Source of the DNA: Acinetobacter sp. C32I
GTDB lineage: Bacteria > Pseudomonadota > Gammaproteobacteria > Pseudomonadales > Moraxellaceae
Reading direction: 5' to 3'
Assembly: GCF_023702715.1 (NCBI RefSeq)
Contig: NZ_CP098480.1
Coordinates: 1,612,001 to 1,676,000 of the forward strand
Length of the DNA stretch: 64,000 bases
Shown here: piece after piece, positions 37,232 through 46,446 of the stretch
Layout: each line of letters begins with the position of its first letter
Numbering within the stretch: the stretch's first letter is position 1
Position numbers and translations under genes: made by a program
The notes under the pieces: generated by a model
The model's database searches: none
What the model was told of the DNA's origin: nothing
What the model saw: only the letters and a program-made list of their open reading frames with translations

Positions 37232-37981
37232 TTAGAACTTAAAGCTCACGCCTACTTTCGCAACTGGCATCCATTCATATCGGCTCTTATTCGCAATTTT
37301 ATCTGCATCACGATCAGCTGCTGCTTGACCTGACTCTGTGCCACCTACTTTGACTAAGCCTTCAGATTTCAAGTCAACTTCAGGATTACCAGTATAGTAC
37401 GCACCGACCTCACCAAATACACCAAAGTTCTTATAAACTGGGCTATTTAAACCTAAACCTACGTATGGAGCAATTTGGTTATCATAATTTAAATGGCCTT
37501 TCACAGAACCACTACCGCCAGGAGCGTAGTAGTTTGAACCATCAATTTTGATTGTATCGTTTGTATTTGAAACAGATTTTTTCAAATCATAACTATTATC
37601 AAGATAACCAACACCAGCTGCTACATAAAGTGCACGAGCAAATGCATTTTGGTTAGTACCCCATGGATAAATTTCAGCATTTAAATACGCTGTTTTATTG
37701 TCCATGTCCATATCATATTTCGTGCCATCAATTTTCAAACTGTCTGACCAAGAAATATCGCCACCATTATAACCAAGGCTTAAGCTAACGTATGGGTTGA
37801 CTTTATATGAAATTGCACCACCGTAGCCTGTAGTACCTACCTCAGCACGAACAGAAACTGGATCTAAATATGAAGGGAATGCATAAACTGATTCCTTCAC
37901 TACTTGTTCATCTGCTGCAAATGCAGTACCTGCAATCGCTGTTAATGCACCTGCTGCTAACATAACACGCAAAGCTTTCAT
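37232..37981 (-). CDS. Outer-membrane beta-barrel protein
   Basis: 249 aa with a signal peptide cleaved after AFA (about residue 22). The mature part alternates hydrophobic residues as expected for strands, with repeats of Gly and Tyr (YGGAISYKVNPYVSLSLGYNGG, GVFGEVGAYYTG), and ends in a C-terminal Phe (VGVSFKF), the outer-membrane assembly signal. The size suggests a small eight-stranded or so barrel, similar to proteins loosely annotated as OmpW-like or porin family. Ligand unknown. The gene stands alone. Confidence 0.85.
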   Translation of the reverse strand: MKALRVMLAAGALTAIAGTAFAADEQVVKESVYAFPSYLDPVSVRAEVGTTGYGGAISYKVNPYVSLSLGYNGGDISWSDSLKIDGTKYDMDMDNKTAYLNAEIYPWGTNQNAFARALYVAAGVGYLDNSYDLKKSVSNTNDTIKIDGSNYYAPGGSGSVKGHLNYDNQIAPYVGLGLNSPVYKNFGVFGEVGAYYTGNPEVDLKSEGLVKVGGTESGQAAADRDADKIANKSRYEWMPVAKVGVSFKF

Positions 37982-38276
37982 TGAAGTCTCCTCAAAAAAC
38001 GCTTTTATTTAAATAAATGTATAATTGTTGCTTGTAGAATAAGCATAAAAGAATGATCGCTAACTTTTTATACAGAAACTGATTACTTTTTGTTATTTTT
38101 TGATACAAATTCGAATGAATTATGTATTTCTAAATTATAGATAAAAAACAATGGTCTCCATTTTATGACATTTTTGTTGCTCAAATTTAAAACAATATAT
38201 TGTAACTACTTTTTTCAAAGATTCTTGCCGAAAATTAGTGTAAAATCTTCAAAATTTTTTTGGAAGAAGGAAGATC

Positions 38277-39098
38277 ATGTCTCAGCTTTCTACAATTATT
38301 GAGCAAGCATTTGAAGACCGTGCCAACTATAGCGCAACGGACTGCCCAACAGAAATCCGTCAAGCTGTAGAAGAAGCATTGACTGCTTTAGACAACGGTA
38401 CACTTCGTGTAGCGGAAAAAATTGATGGTGAATGGGTTGTTCACCAATGGTTAAAAAAAGCAGTTTTACTTTCATTCAAACTCAATGACAACAAGCCAAT
38501 TGAAGCTTGTGATCTTCGTTTCTATGACAAAGTAGATACTAAATACTCTGGTTGGACTGAAGAACAGTTCAAAGCTGCAGGTGTACGCGTTGTACCACCT
38601 GCTGTAGCTCGCCGTGGTAGTTTCCAAGCGAAAAATGTGATTTTGATGCCTTCATATGTCAACATCGGTGCCTATGTAGACGAAGGTACGATGGTTGATA
38701 CATGGGCTACTGTTGGTTCATGTGCACAAATCGGTAAAAATGTTCACTTGTCAGGTGGCGTGGGTATCGGTGGTGTTTTAGAGCCATTACAAGCAAACCC
38801 AACCATTATTGAAGACAACTGTTTCATCGGTGCACGTTCTGAAATCGTTGAAGGCGTAATTGTTGAAGAAGGTTCTGTCATCTCAATGGGCGTTTTCATC
38901 GGTCAATCAACCAAGATCTTCGATCGTGAAACTGGTGAAGTTCACTATGGTCGCGTACCAGCAGGTTCTGTTGTTGTAGCGGGTAGCCTTCCATCTAAAT
39001 GCGGTACTTACAGCCTTTATGCTGCAATCATCGTAAAAAAAGTAGATGCGAAAACTCGTGCTAAAACCAGCTTGAACGACTTATTACGCGCAGATTAA
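38277..39098 (+). CDS. dapD: Tetrahydrodipicolinate N-succinyltransferase
   Basis: Transfers succinyl from succinyl-CoA to tetrahydrodipicolinate in lysine and diaminopimelate synthesis, needed for peptidoglycan. It has 273 aa. An N-terminal helical domain is followed by a left-handed parallel beta-helix of hexapeptide repeats ([43 protein letters not shown]). GGVLEPLQA is a family block. A strong SD (GGAAGAAGGA) precedes the ATG. A terminator follows. Confidence 0.97.
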   Translation: MSQLSTIIEQAFEDRANYSATDCPTEIRQAVEEALTALDNGTLRVAEKIDGEWVVHQWLKKAVLLSFKLNDNKPIEACDLRFYDKVDTKYSGWTEEQFKAAGVRVVPPAVARRGSFQAKNVILMPSYVNIGAYVDEGTMVDTWATVGSCAQIGKNVHLSGGVGIGGVLEPLQANPTIIEDNCFIGARSEIVEGVIVEEGSVISMGVFIGQSTKIFDRETGEVHYGRVPAGSVVVAGSLPSKCGTYSLYAAIIVKKVDAKTRAKTSLNDLLRAD

Positions 39099-39134
39099 TT
39101 TGTAATATTTATTGCGGAACTTGATCGTTCCCTG

Positions 39135-39175
39135 TCTCTACGATCAGTCATGGTCGTAGAGATTTTGTTTTTTAT
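39135..39175 (+). terminator. Terminator after dapD
   Basis: TCTCTACGA (39135-39143) pairs with TCGTAGAGA (39154-39162), followed by ttttgtttttt. Confidence 0.8.
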
Positions 39176-39217
39176 GTAGCATGCTGCTTATGTAGCACCT
39201 GTTTGTGGTAACTGTTT

Positions 39218-39928
39218 ATGGCTTCCTTACGTTCTTCTGCAATCCCTGTCTCTGATCCTGCGGCTGGTTTACGCATCACAGAGATCTTTTACTCTTTGCA
39301 AGGCGAAGCGAATACGTTTGGTCTACCGACCGTTTTTATTCGTTTAACAGGTTGTCCTTTACGTTGTAGTTATTGCGATACCACCTACTCTTTTGAAGGT
39401 GGTGAACGTTTATCGCTTGAACACATCATTGAAACTGCAAGCCAACATAAAACCCCTTATATTTGCGTCACAGGCGGCGAGCCGCTTGCTCAGCCGAATT
39501 GCCTGATTTTACTACAGCGTCTGTGTGACCTCGGGTTTGACGTTTCTCTAGAAACCAGTGGTGCCTTAGATGTGTCTAAAGTTGATCCACGTGTTTCTAA
39601 AGTACTAGATTTAAAAACACCGACCTCTAAAGAAGATCATCGAAATCTATACAGTAATCTTGACTATTTAACGTCCCATGATCAGATTAAATTTGTGATC
39701 TGTAATCGTGAGGACTATGAGTGGTCTAGACAACAACTTGAACAATTCCAGTTGCAAGATAAAGTGAGTACAGTATGGTTCTCGCCTGCTTTTGCAATTG
39801 AAAAAGGTGCTGTTGCCCTGCCTGCTTTGGCACGTGACTTAGCCCAATGGATTTTAGAAGACCATCTCCCTGTTCGTTTCCAATTACAGTTACATAAGCT
39901 GTTATGGAATGATGAATCTGGTCGTTAA
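39218..39928 (+). CDS. queE: 7-carboxy-7-deazaguanine synthase
   Basis: Radical SAM enzyme that makes the deazaguanine ring in queuosine biosynthesis. It has 236 aa. The iron-sulfur cluster motif CPLRCSYCDTTYSF lies near residue 48, and the substrate-binding SLQGEANTFGLPTVFIRLTGC precedes it. CVTGGEPLAQ is the SAM-contacting GGE motif. It lies 65 bases before queC on the same strand, so the two pathway enzymes probably form a unit. No preQ1 riboswitch was recognised upstream. Confidence 0.95.
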   Translation: MASLRSSAIPVSDPAAGLRITEIFYSLQGEANTFGLPTVFIRLTGCPLRCSYCDTTYSFEGGERLSLEHIIETASQHKTPYICVTGGEPLAQPNCLILLQRLCDLGFDVSLETSGALDVSKVDPRVSKVLDLKTPTSKEDHRNLYSNLDYLTSHDQIKFVICNREDYEWSRQQLEQFQLQDKVSTVWFSPAFAIEKGAVALPALARDLAQWILEDHLPVRFQLQLHKLLWNDESGR

Positions 39929-39993
39929 AATACTTACCATCTCCGTTCTGCAAAATAGATCGGCTTTTATCAAATTTATTTTTAGGTTGAATC

Positions 39994-40674
39994 ATGGAAA
40001 ATAATATGCGTTCTCGTGCCATCGTATTATTGTCTGGCGGCTTAGACTCAACAACGTGTCTTGCTTGGGCACAGGCCAATTATGAATGTATCGCCCTAAG
40101 CTTTATGTATGGCCAACGTTCAACGACTGAACTTGATGCAGCCAAGGCACTTGCACAACGTGCAGGCGTAGAACACCGTATCATTAATATCGATTTGGGT
40201 AATTTAGGTGGCTCTGCGCTTACAGATCATAACATTGAAGTCCCAGAACAATTACAAGAAGGCATTCCTGTAACTTATGTTCCAGCGCGTAACACAATTT
40301 TCTTGTCTTATGCCCTCGCAGCAGCCGAAGTTTTTGACGCCGCTGCCATCGTGATTGGAATCAATGCTGTTGATTATTCAGGGTATCCAGACTGTCGCCC
40401 CGAATTTATTGATGCTTTTGCCAATTTAGCTCGTCTTGCAACAAAAGCTGGTGTTGAAGGAAAACCTCTTAAAATTGAAACACCTTTGTTACATTTATCC
40501 AAAGCGAATATTATACGCTTAGGCATTGAACATGGCGTAGACTATAGTCAAACGGTATCCTGCTATCAGGCAGATGCTCAAGGACGTGCATGTGGCAAAT
40601 GCGACAGCTGTCGTTTACGTCAACAAGGTTTTATCGAAGCAGGTATTGCGGATCCAACGCGTTACGCTGAATAA
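39994..40674 (+). CDS. queC: 7-cyano-7-deazaguanine (preQ0) synthase
   Basis: ATP-dependent conversion of 7-carboxy-7-deazaguanine to preQ0 with ammonia. It has 226 aa. The PP-loop [12 protein letters not shown] is at about 9-20, and the zinc site is at the C-terminus ([14 protein letters not shown]). [20 protein letters not shown] and [17 protein letters not shown] are family blocks. A nearby ATG four codons in (MRSRAIV) is an alternative start. Confidence 0.95.
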   Translation: MENNMRSRAIVLLSGGLDSTTCLAWAQANYECIALSFMYGQRSTTELDAAKALAQRAGVEHRIINIDLGNLGGSALTDHNIEVPEQLQEGIPVTYVPARNTIFLSYALAAAEVFDAAAIVIGINAVDYSGYPDCRPEFIDAFANLARLATKAGVEGKPLKIETPLLHLSKANIIRLGIEHGVDYSQTVSCYQADAQGRACGKCDSCRLRQQGFIEAGIADPTRYAE

Positions 40675-40705
40675 CCGATATAGGGTAAAAAATTAGGTAC
40701 ATTAT

Positions 40706-41131
40706 ATGAAGTTTTCTAAACCAAATCTTATTCTTTCTACAATGATGTCAGCTGCTGCATTATTTGCAACGGCAACTCACGCAGCTGATAATCCATTACA
40801 AACTGCGTATAAAAGTACCAATGTAAAATCAGCATTGGTCAATGTATGTAAAGACCAAACTGCAAAAGGCGGCAAATTAACAGCGGCAGAAGTGAGTAAA
40901 TTCTGTGGTTGTCAAATTGACGCACAAGGTAAAGTAACTGAAGCTCAGAAATGGGAAATCCAAAGCGCGATCAATGCGAAGAAAAGCCCAAGTTCTTTAG
41001 GTTTTGTACAACAGCAAAATAAAGATTTACAAGCGTGCTTAGGTGCACCGCTTGTCAGCAAGTTAGAAAAGCTCACTGAAGAAGCAATGAAAGCTGCTCA
41101 GCAACAGCAGCAACAAGCGCCGAAAAAATAA
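40706..41131 (+). CDS. Secreted hypothetical protein, 141 aa, Gln-rich tail
   Basis: N-terminal signal peptide with likely cleavage after THA (about residue 26). The mature part is helical and contains four cysteines (NVCK, FCGCQ, QACL), which suggests two disulfides in the periplasm. The chain ends in a low-complexity QQQQQQ-rich tail and KK. Not recognised beyond being an exported small protein. It follows queC by 31 bases on the same strand and is closed by a terminator. Confidence 0.7.
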   Translation: MKFSKPNLILSTMMSAAALFATATHAADNPLQTAYKSTNVKSALVNVCKDQTAKGGKLTAAEVSKFCGCQIDAQGKVTEAQKWEIQSAINAKKSPSSLGFVQQQNKDLQACLGAPLVSKLEKLTEEAMKAAQQQQQQAPKK

Positions 41132-41150
41132 GCTTGTCTTGCTTAGAACA

Positions 41151-41176
41151 AAGCCTGCATTTATGCGGGCTTTTTT
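41151..41176 (+). terminator. Terminator after the Gln-rich secreted protein gene
   Basis: AAGCCTGCA (41151-41159) pairs with TGCGGGCTT (41164-41172) with one G-T pair and a 4-base loop, then a T run. Its presence inside a longer possible N-terminus of the next gene argues that translation there starts downstream at 41226. Confidence 0.75.
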
Positions 41177-41225
41177 ATTAGGCTTTGTTAAAATCTCTCC
41201 TATCGTGAATAAGTTGAACAACACC

Positions 41226-41912
41226 ATGCAAGACCAATGGAAAACCAATGCTGATCAAAGGCAGTCTATCGTCTCTTTTAGTGGTGGCAAAGACAGTTCC
41301 CTCGCCCTATATCACACCATGCAAACAGGCACAGTGATCGGGTTAATTATGATGTTAGAAGAACAAGGGCAACGCTCTCGTTCACATGCAATGCCACTGG
41401 ATATTATTCGCGCCCAAGCAGAGGCCATTGGTTTACCAGTATATATGGCATCATCCAGTTGGGCTGATTATGAAAGCAAGTTTATTTCCCTACTTGATCA
41501 AGCCAAACAACACGGTGCTGAAGTTCTGGTAACAGGTGATTTGGATATGCCCCAGCATGGCTGCTGGCATGATCGTGTTACCCAACAAGTGGGATTGAAA
41601 TTAGGCATGCCGCTGTGGTTACGCCCACATAAAGAAGTGGTAGAAGAATTTATCAATCTTGGTTTTCGCAGTGTTCTCGTAACAGTTAATCTTAAACTCG
41701 GCATGAAAGTCGAAGATTTAGGCAAAATGCTCACGCTGGAATACATCCAAGAATTAGAAAATCGTGGCATTGATCCATGTGGTGAAGGTGGAGAATTCCA
41801 CACCACCGTGATTGATGGACCAATTTTTAACAAAGCTATTCCTGTACGCCAAGGTGATATTGTTTATCATGAGGAATATGCTTTTTTGCCACTTGAGCTT
41901 GAACAACATTAA
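41226..41912 (+). CDS. Diphthine-ammonia ligase-like PP-loop ATPase
   Basis: 228 aa from the ATG at 41226 (MQDQWKTN); an upstream start at 41139 would translate a terminator hairpin. The PP-loop SFSGGKDSSLALYH lies near residue 20, with TGDLDMPQHGCWHD and GIDPCGEGGEFHTTVIDGPIF downstream, as in the DUF71/Dph6 family. Bacteria lack diphthamide, so the bacterial role is unknown, although a related amidation is likely. Confidence 0.82.
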   Translation: MQDQWKTNADQRQSIVSFSGGKDSSLALYHTMQTGTVIGLIMMLEEQGQRSRSHAMPLDIIRAQAEAIGLPVYMASSSWADYESKFISLLDQAKQHGAEVLVTGDLDMPQHGCWHDRVTQQVGLKLGMPLWLRPHKEVVEEFINLGFRSVLVTVNLKLGMKVEDLGKMLTLEYIQELENRGIDPCGEGGEFHTTVIDGPIFNKAIPVRQGDIVYHEEYAFLPLELEQH

Positions 41913-41931
41913 TTTTATCGAAGGATGAACA

Positions 41932-42393
41932 ATGTCTGAGAATATTCAATTACCGAATCACAGCTTCCCAACCACACAGGGTGAAGTGAATCTTGCAGAA
42001 CTGAGTAGTGAATGGCTGGTGCTTTATTTCTATCCAAAGGATTCAACCCCAGGTTGTACTACTCAAGCCGTTGGCTTTTCTTGCTTAAAAGACCAATTTG
42101 ATGCGTTAAACTGTCAAATTATTGGCGTCTCACGTGACTCAGTTAAAGCACATCAGAACTTCACTGAGAAACAAGCGCTCACAATTGATTTAATCAGCGA
42201 TAAAGAAGAAGTGTTATGCAAACATTTCGATGTGATCAAAGAAAAGAATATGTATGGCAAACAAGTGATGGGCATCGAACGCTCAACGTTTATTTTCCAT
42301 AACCAGCAATTGGTCAAAAGCTATCGTAAGGTCAAGGCTGCTGGACATGCAGAACAAGTGCTTGAATACTTAAAAGCATTGCAATCAGCATAA
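41932..42393 (+). CDS. bcp: Peroxiredoxin, Bcp type
   Basis: Thiol peroxidase that reduces peroxides with thioredoxin. It has 153 aa. The peroxidatic cysteine is in YPKDSTPGCTTQA; the usual second cysteine five residues later is absent, though another follows nearby (FSCLKD). IIGVSRDSVKAHQNF and the late IERSTFIF are family blocks. The ATG at 41932 sits 20 bases after the ligase-like gene, so a shared transcript is likely. Confidence 0.9.
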   Translation: MSENIQLPNHSFPTTQGEVNLAELSSEWLVLYFYPKDSTPGCTTQAVGFSCLKDQFDALNCQIIGVSRDSVKAHQNFTEKQALTIDLISDKEEVLCKHFDVIKEKNMYGKQVMGIERSTFIFHNQQLVKSYRKVKAAGHAEQVLEYLKALQSA

Positions 42394-42407
42394 TCATGTT
42401 AAGTAAC

Positions 42408-42436
42408 AAAAAAGCGAGTTAAAGACTCGCTTTTTT
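42408..42436 (+). terminator. Terminator after bcp
   Basis: AAAAAAGCGAGT (42408-42419) pairs with ACTCGCTTTTTT (42425-42436) around a 5-base loop. Confidence 0.88.
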
Positions 42437-42514
42437 GATTCAAGCAAATTGCCCTCAGCTTTGCGATTGACGTATGATAAATAGATTAAAAGAATTAAAT
42501 TAAAGACATTTAAA

Positions 42515-43084
42515 ATGACTCATCTCAATGCTTTTTTGCCTCTATCCTTGTTATTTTTTCTAGCGGCATGTAACTCCAATGCACCGACGACTTCTCAAGA
42601 TTCTACCCCCTTAGTCACACAAATTCAAAAACCAGTGATTGAAATACGCTGCCAAGATATACAAAATCCGGCTTATCAGCAGGTCATTCTGAATGCGATC
42701 AATGAAATTCGGCAACACCCTCGTCAATGTGGAGCACAGCATTTTCCAGCAGTTGCACCACTCAAATGGAACAATCATTTATATCAAAGTGCTTTTGCCC
42801 ATGCCGAAGATATGGCGCAGTACAGCGTGCTTGGACATGTCAGTAGTACAGGGCAAGATTTTAGAACCCGTCTAAAACAAACACAATTTAAAGGTCGAGG
42901 CGGCGGTGAAAACGTAGCACGTGGACAAAAAAATTTAAATGATGTGATGGCTACATGGCTTGCCAGCCCTGTGCATTGTCATAATTTAATGCATCCAAAA
43001 TTTACAGATTATGCGCTAGCCTGTACAGTCGACGCATCAGCCAAGCAAAAGAGTTATTGGACTCAACAGTTTGGTGTTCGCTAA
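42515..43084 (+). CDS. CAP-domain (SCP/PR1-like) lipoprotein
   Basis: 189 aa with a lipoprotein signal (lipobox LAAC at about 16-19, then NSN). The CAP domain covers about 50-185: VILNAINEIRQHPRQCG, FAHAEDMAQYSVLGHVSSTG, GGGENVARG and SPVHCHNLMHPKFTDYALAC carry the His and Glu positions of the CAP cavity. Bacterial CAP proteins act in the envelope, often with unknown substrate. The next gene begins 11 bases later. Confidence 0.88.
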   Translation: MTHLNAFLPLSLLFFLAACNSNAPTTSQDSTPLVTQIQKPVIEIRCQDIQNPAYQQVILNAINEIRQHPRQCGAQHFPAVAPLKWNNHLYQSAFAHAEDMAQYSVLGHVSSTGQDFRTRLKQTQFKGRGGGENVARGQKNLNDVMATWLASPVHCHNLMHPKFTDYALACTVDASAKQKSYWTQQFGVR

Positions 43085-43095
43085 GAGGAAGAACC

Positions 43096-43458
43096 ATGCA
43101 ATCTGGATCAATTACCCCGATTTTTCGTATTTTTGATATTGAACTTGCTCAAGCATTCTATCTTGAATATTTGGGCTTCCAATTGGACTGGCAACATACT
43201 TTTGGGGATAACTTCCCTATTTATCTACAGATTTCCAAAGGCGATTGCATTATCCACTTATCGGAACATTTTGGTGATGCCAGCCCGCATAGCGCCATTC
43301 GTATTTATTGGGAAAATCTCAGTTTGCTTCACGCAGAATTAGATGCAAAAGACTATAAATTTGCCAAACCTCAAGTAGAGAAAACCGACTGGGAAACATT
43401 GGAACTGAGTATCACCGATCCATTTTCAAATCGAATTATCTTTTGGGAAGATGCTTAA
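43096..43458 (+). CDS. Glyoxalase/bleomycin-resistance superfamily protein
   Basis: 120 aa from the ATG at 43096, preceded by AGAGGAAG; an upstream start inside the CAP gene is ignored. Vicinal-oxygen-chelate fold with PIFRIFDIELAQAFYLEYLGFQLDWQH, IHLSEHFGD and the late ITDPFSNRIIFWE. Proteins of this type bind bleomycin-like drugs or metals; the role here is unknown. A 7-bp inverted repeat overlaps the stop. Confidence 0.83.
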   Translation: MQSGSITPIFRIFDIELAQAFYLEYLGFQLDWQHTFGDNFPIYLQISKGDCIIHLSEHFGDASPHSAIRIYWENLSLLHAELDAKDYKFAKPQVEKTDWETLELSITDPFSNRIIFWEDA

Positions 43459-43505
43459 GCATATAAACTTAAGCAACTTTCCCTTTAGACTTAAAGGATT
43501 TAGGG

Positions 43506-43880
43506 CTATAAAATTTCATATTGAAAAACTTTGCTTATAATTTTCCATTGTTGATGTTCATATATCAGTGTTAATGCGTCATAAAAATATTTTGGCTGAA
43601 TGGCACATTCAACATGCGCAATTGCCAATCGCTTATGAATCAAGTTGATGGAAACCACTTTATCTTGTCTTAGCGCATTTTGAGAAGCGGGTGAAATACG
43701 CTTTTCCACAATAGAAAAATAGCTTGCCATCTCCAGTTTTAACAAAGGATGATCCGTGGCGTTGATATACATGGCATCAGGATGGAAGACTTGTTGCAAG
43801 CGGTTCACATCACAAAAATATAAAGCATCAAAATATTGCTGCAATTGCGAATGAATCGCTAAAATAGCATTATTAACCAT
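43506..43880 (-). CDS. SnoaL/NTF2-like protein
   Basis: 124 aa, alpha+beta-barrel cone fold of the SnoaL/DUF4440 group. Features are LQQYFDALYFCDVNRLQQVFHPDAMYIN at the N-terminus and ALTLIYEHQQWKIISKVFQYEI at the C-terminus. Such proteins are small isomerases, hydrolases or binding proteins; no specific activity can be assigned. It lies five bases from the tautomerase gene upstream on the same strand, so the two are likely expressed together. Confidence 0.8.
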   Translation of the reverse strand: MVNNAILAIHSQLQQYFDALYFCDVNRLQQVFHPDAMYINATDHPLLKLEMASYFSIVEKRISPASQNALRQDKVVSINLIHKRLAIAHVECAIQPKYFYDALTLIYEHQQWKIISKVFQYEIL

Positions 43881-43885
43881 ATGGA

Positions 43886-44113
43886 TTACCCTATCGCCTC
43901 ATCATTATGGACGGGTTGCTTCAGTCGTCGCGTGGATACTGTCTCTCCCGCCACCCCCCAATTATCTGTATTCACTTCATCAATCACCACAAATGTGGTT
44001 GCAGGGTCCTTATCTAGTACCCGAACTACAAGCTCCGTCGCCTCCTTAATCAATTGCTGCTTTTGCTGTACTGAAACATTCTCTTTGGTAATTTGAATCA
44101 AAATATAAGGCAT
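43886..44113 (-). CDS. 4-oxalocrotonate tautomerase-family protein
   Basis: 75 aa with the catalytic Pro right after the initiator Met (MPYILIQITKENVSVQQKQQLI), the hallmark of this family. Arg near residue 62 and TFVVIDEVNTDNWGVAG match the 4-OT/MIF-like group. The real substrate is unknown. Co-directional with the SnoaL-like gene and, 40 bases upstream, with the GST gene. Confidence 0.87.
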   Translation of the reverse strand: MPYILIQITKENVSVQQKQQLIKEATELVVRVLDKDPATTFVVIDEVNTDNWGVAGETVSTRRLKQPVHNDEAIG

Positions 44114-44153
44114 GATTTTTCTCTTCTAAAATGATTTTCTTAAGATTAATCCG

Positions 44154-44756
44154 CTAAGCGGCTTCGACTGCAATCGCATTTTTGACGGTCTCACGATTGG
44201 CAACTCGCTGCATAAATCTGGTCAAATGTATGCAATCTGTTAGATCCAACTCAATAAACGCTGCCCAGCGTGTCACCACAAACAGATAAATATCTGCAAT
44301 CGTAAAATCTTGCCCAGTTAAGTAATGCTGCTCAGCTAATTGCTGATCTACCCATCTATAATGCTTATTTAATATTGAGCTAAATACTGCTTTACGCTGA
44401 TCAGCATAGCTGTCATGAAAAAATGGCGAATATGCCTTATGAATTTCCGAGGCAATAAAATTCATCCACGCCAGTACCTGATAACGTTGAGGTGTATTGA
44501 TTTCTGGTAATAGATCTTTTCGTCCAACCTGATCCACTAAAAACTGGCTAATCACACTGCCTTCCGATAAAAATGATCCATCATTCAACTGGAGTAAAGG
44601 CACTTGTCCTTTGGAATTAAGCTGATAAAAATCGTCGCCTAATACGGTCAAATGCTGCTGTAAATCGACTTTGATCAATTCAAATGGAATTCCAAGCTCT
44701 CTTAAAACAATATGCGGGGCTAAAGAACAAGCATTTGGTGAATAAAATAGTTTCAT
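44154..44756 (-). CDS. Glutathione S-transferase
   Basis: 200 aa. The N-terminal thioredoxin-like domain has MKLFYSPNACSLAPHIVLRELG, in which the Ser or Cys at position 10-11 is the beta-class GST active site; VPLLQLNDGSFLSEGSVISQFL is the glutathione-binding block. The C-terminal helical domain follows (YLTGQDFTIADIYLFVVTRWA). It is divergent from a LysR regulator, which probably controls it and the two small genes downstream. Confidence 0.9.
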   Translation of the reverse strand: MKLFYSPNACSLAPHIVLRELGIPFELIKVDLQQHLTVLGDDFYQLNSKGQVPLLQLNDGSFLSEGSVISQFLVDQVGRKDLLPEINTPQRYQVLAWMNFIASEIHKAYSPFFHDSYADQRKAVFSSILNKHYRWVDQQLAEQHYLTGQDFTIADIYLFVVTRWAAFIELDLTDCIHLTRFMQRVANRETVKNAIAVEAA

Positions 44757-44853
44757 ACAATCACTCCATCACAAGGGATGAAGCTATCTTATTATTTACA
44801 TTTATGTGCTTAAATAGCATACAACTCAAATCATTTTTTACATGGTGTAATGA

Positions 44854-45771
44854 ATGTCGCAGCAACTTAGACGAATGATGTTTAGCAGCGTCGAACTGTT
44901 TTGTTTAGTTGCTGAATACGAAAGCTTTACTAAAGCGGCATTACATGCAGGTGTTAGTCCTGCGGCTGTGAGTCGTTCAATCGCACGCCTTGAAAAGCAT
45001 TTAACCCTTCCATTGTTTATCCGAACGACTCGCCAAGTCCGTTTAACCCCACAAGGAAAAATCTATTTTGATGAATGTAAACAAGCATTAAATCAAATTC
45101 TTGAGGCAGAACAGCAATTAAAGAATCAAAATCAGCAACCGACAGGTCTCATCAGACTCAGTGTTCCTACCCCTTATGGGCATTATCGAATATTGCCTTT
45201 ACTGGCAAAATTCTCACAACAATATCCAAAGATTGAAATTGATGTACAACTCACCAATAAAAATGTGGACTTTATAGCAGAAGGGTATGATTTAGCGATC
45301 CGTGGCCGGCAATTCGCTGATTCGAATCTGATTGCACGTCAACTTGAACAAGCTGAGTTGATCGTAGTTGCATCGCCAGAATATCTAAAGCAATTTGGTA
45401 TCCCACAATACCTTGAGGATTTACAGCATCATCAATGCATTCAGTTTGTATTACCTAGCACAGGAAAAAATGTTCCTTGGCTATTCAATCTAAATCGCCA
45501 AATTGTAGAATATGTAACGACTGCAAAAATACGTTGTTTGGATGATATCTTAGGCACAGTTACCCTCGCCAAGCACGGTGCAGGTTTATTACAGACCTAT
45601 CGTTTTATTGTTGAAAAAGAAATCGAAAATCATACGCTTGTTGAAGTATTAACTGAATTGTCTGGTGCATCCCGCCCTTTTTCTTTGGTTTATCCATCGA
45701 AAAAACACGAATCTTTTCATCTCCGTGTTTTGATTGATTTCCTGATCAACGAGTTAACAAACGTCAATTAA
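44854..45771 (+). CDS. LysR-family transcriptional regulator
   Basis: 305 aa. The N-terminal winged helix-turn-helix is at about 5-65 (SSVELFCLVAEYESFTKAALHAGVSPAAVSRSIARLEKHL), and the effector-binding domain is CrgA/DUF24-like in pattern with IRLSVPTPYGHYRILPLLAKF. It is divergently oriented to the GST gene with a 97-base gap, the common arrangement for LysR targets. The effector is unknown. Confidence 0.9.
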   Translation: MSQQLRRMMFSSVELFCLVAEYESFTKAALHAGVSPAAVSRSIARLEKHLTLPLFIRTTRQVRLTPQGKIYFDECKQALNQILEAEQQLKNQNQQPTGLIRLSVPTPYGHYRILPLLAKFSQQYPKIEIDVQLTNKNVDFIAEGYDLAIRGRQFADSNLIARQLEQAELIVVASPEYLKQFGIPQYLEDLQHHQCIQFVLPSTGKNVPWLFNLNRQIVEYVTTAKIRCLDDILGTVTLAKHGAGLLQTYRFIVEKEIENHTLVEVLTELSGASRPFSLVYPSKKHESFHLRVLIDFLINELTNVN

Positions 45772-45772
45772 A

Positions 45773-46399
45773 TTATTCAATATTGCTGCGATCATCCGTC
45801 AAATATTTTTTCTGTAATTCAGCGTAGATGGATGATTTTTGAAACTCATTCAGAAACTGGATCGTCCCTTCAGGAAAAAATTCAGTTTGAATCTCCCCCC
45901 GATAATAAGCTTCACGCATTGGCGTAGCTGAAATTGAATCTTTCAAACTATCTAATTCAACCATCTGCCACTCGGGGAATAAACGTAAATAATACGAAGA
46001 CTCATCCTTGAAATGGCCAATCAACCCGACTTTTGCATTGGGCTGAATGATAGCATTGACCAAATCTTTAACTTGTTTAACCCATTTTTCATCATTATAC
46101 ACATCGACAACATGCACAAAATGAATCCGTTTTTGATCTTGTGCAGAAAAATTCGACAAAATCATCTGTTCACGTTCAGTGGCTAAAAAGGGATTTTTGA
46201 TATTCCGTTCAGATTGAGCCGAGCCCAAAGCCAAGATCACGTTCTGACTTTGCTGTAACGCAATTTCAATGGTTTGCATATGCGCCAAATGAAAAGGCTG
46301 AAAACGTCCAATAAAAACAAGATAGTCAAATGTGTACATAGGCGTAATTTCACTTTTTGTGAACTCATCAGTTGTGTCATTCAGATAAATATGCGACAT
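45773..46399 (-). CDS. Nicotinamide-nucleotide adenylyltransferase-like protein (NadM type)
   Basis: 208 aa nucleotidyltransferase with the GRFQPFHLAH motif (the HxGH-type ATP site) and ISATPMREAY, matching the archaeal/NadM type NMN adenylyltransferase, which makes NAD from NMN. No Nudix domain follows, unlike some bacterial NadM fusions. MYTFDYLVF at position 21 (46339) is an alternative start; neither has an obvious Shine-Dalgarno. It ends one base from the LysR gene, convergent. Confidence 0.85.
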   Translation of the reverse strand: MSHIYLNDTTDEFTKSEITPMYTFDYLVFIGRFQPFHLAHMQTIEIALQQSQNVILALGSAQSERNIKNPFLATEREQMILSNFSAQDQKRIHFVHVVDVYNDEKWVKQVKDLVNAIIQPNAKVGLIGHFKDESSYYLRLFPEWQMVELDSLKDSISATPMREAYYRGEIQTEFFPEGTIQFLNEFQKSSIYAELQKKYLTDDRSNIE

Positions 46400-46446
46400 A
46401 ATGAGGGCACTTAAAAATCAATCTGGATTAAAGCAAGGATAGTACG

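Noticed and set aside
39099..39217. preQ1 riboswitch before queE
   Set aside because: The gap holds the dapD terminator and a short leader without a recognisable preQ1 core.
41139..41225. Longer N-terminus of the PP-loop ATPase
   Set aside because: It would translate the terminator hairpin at 41151-41176; the ATG at 41226 matches the family start better.
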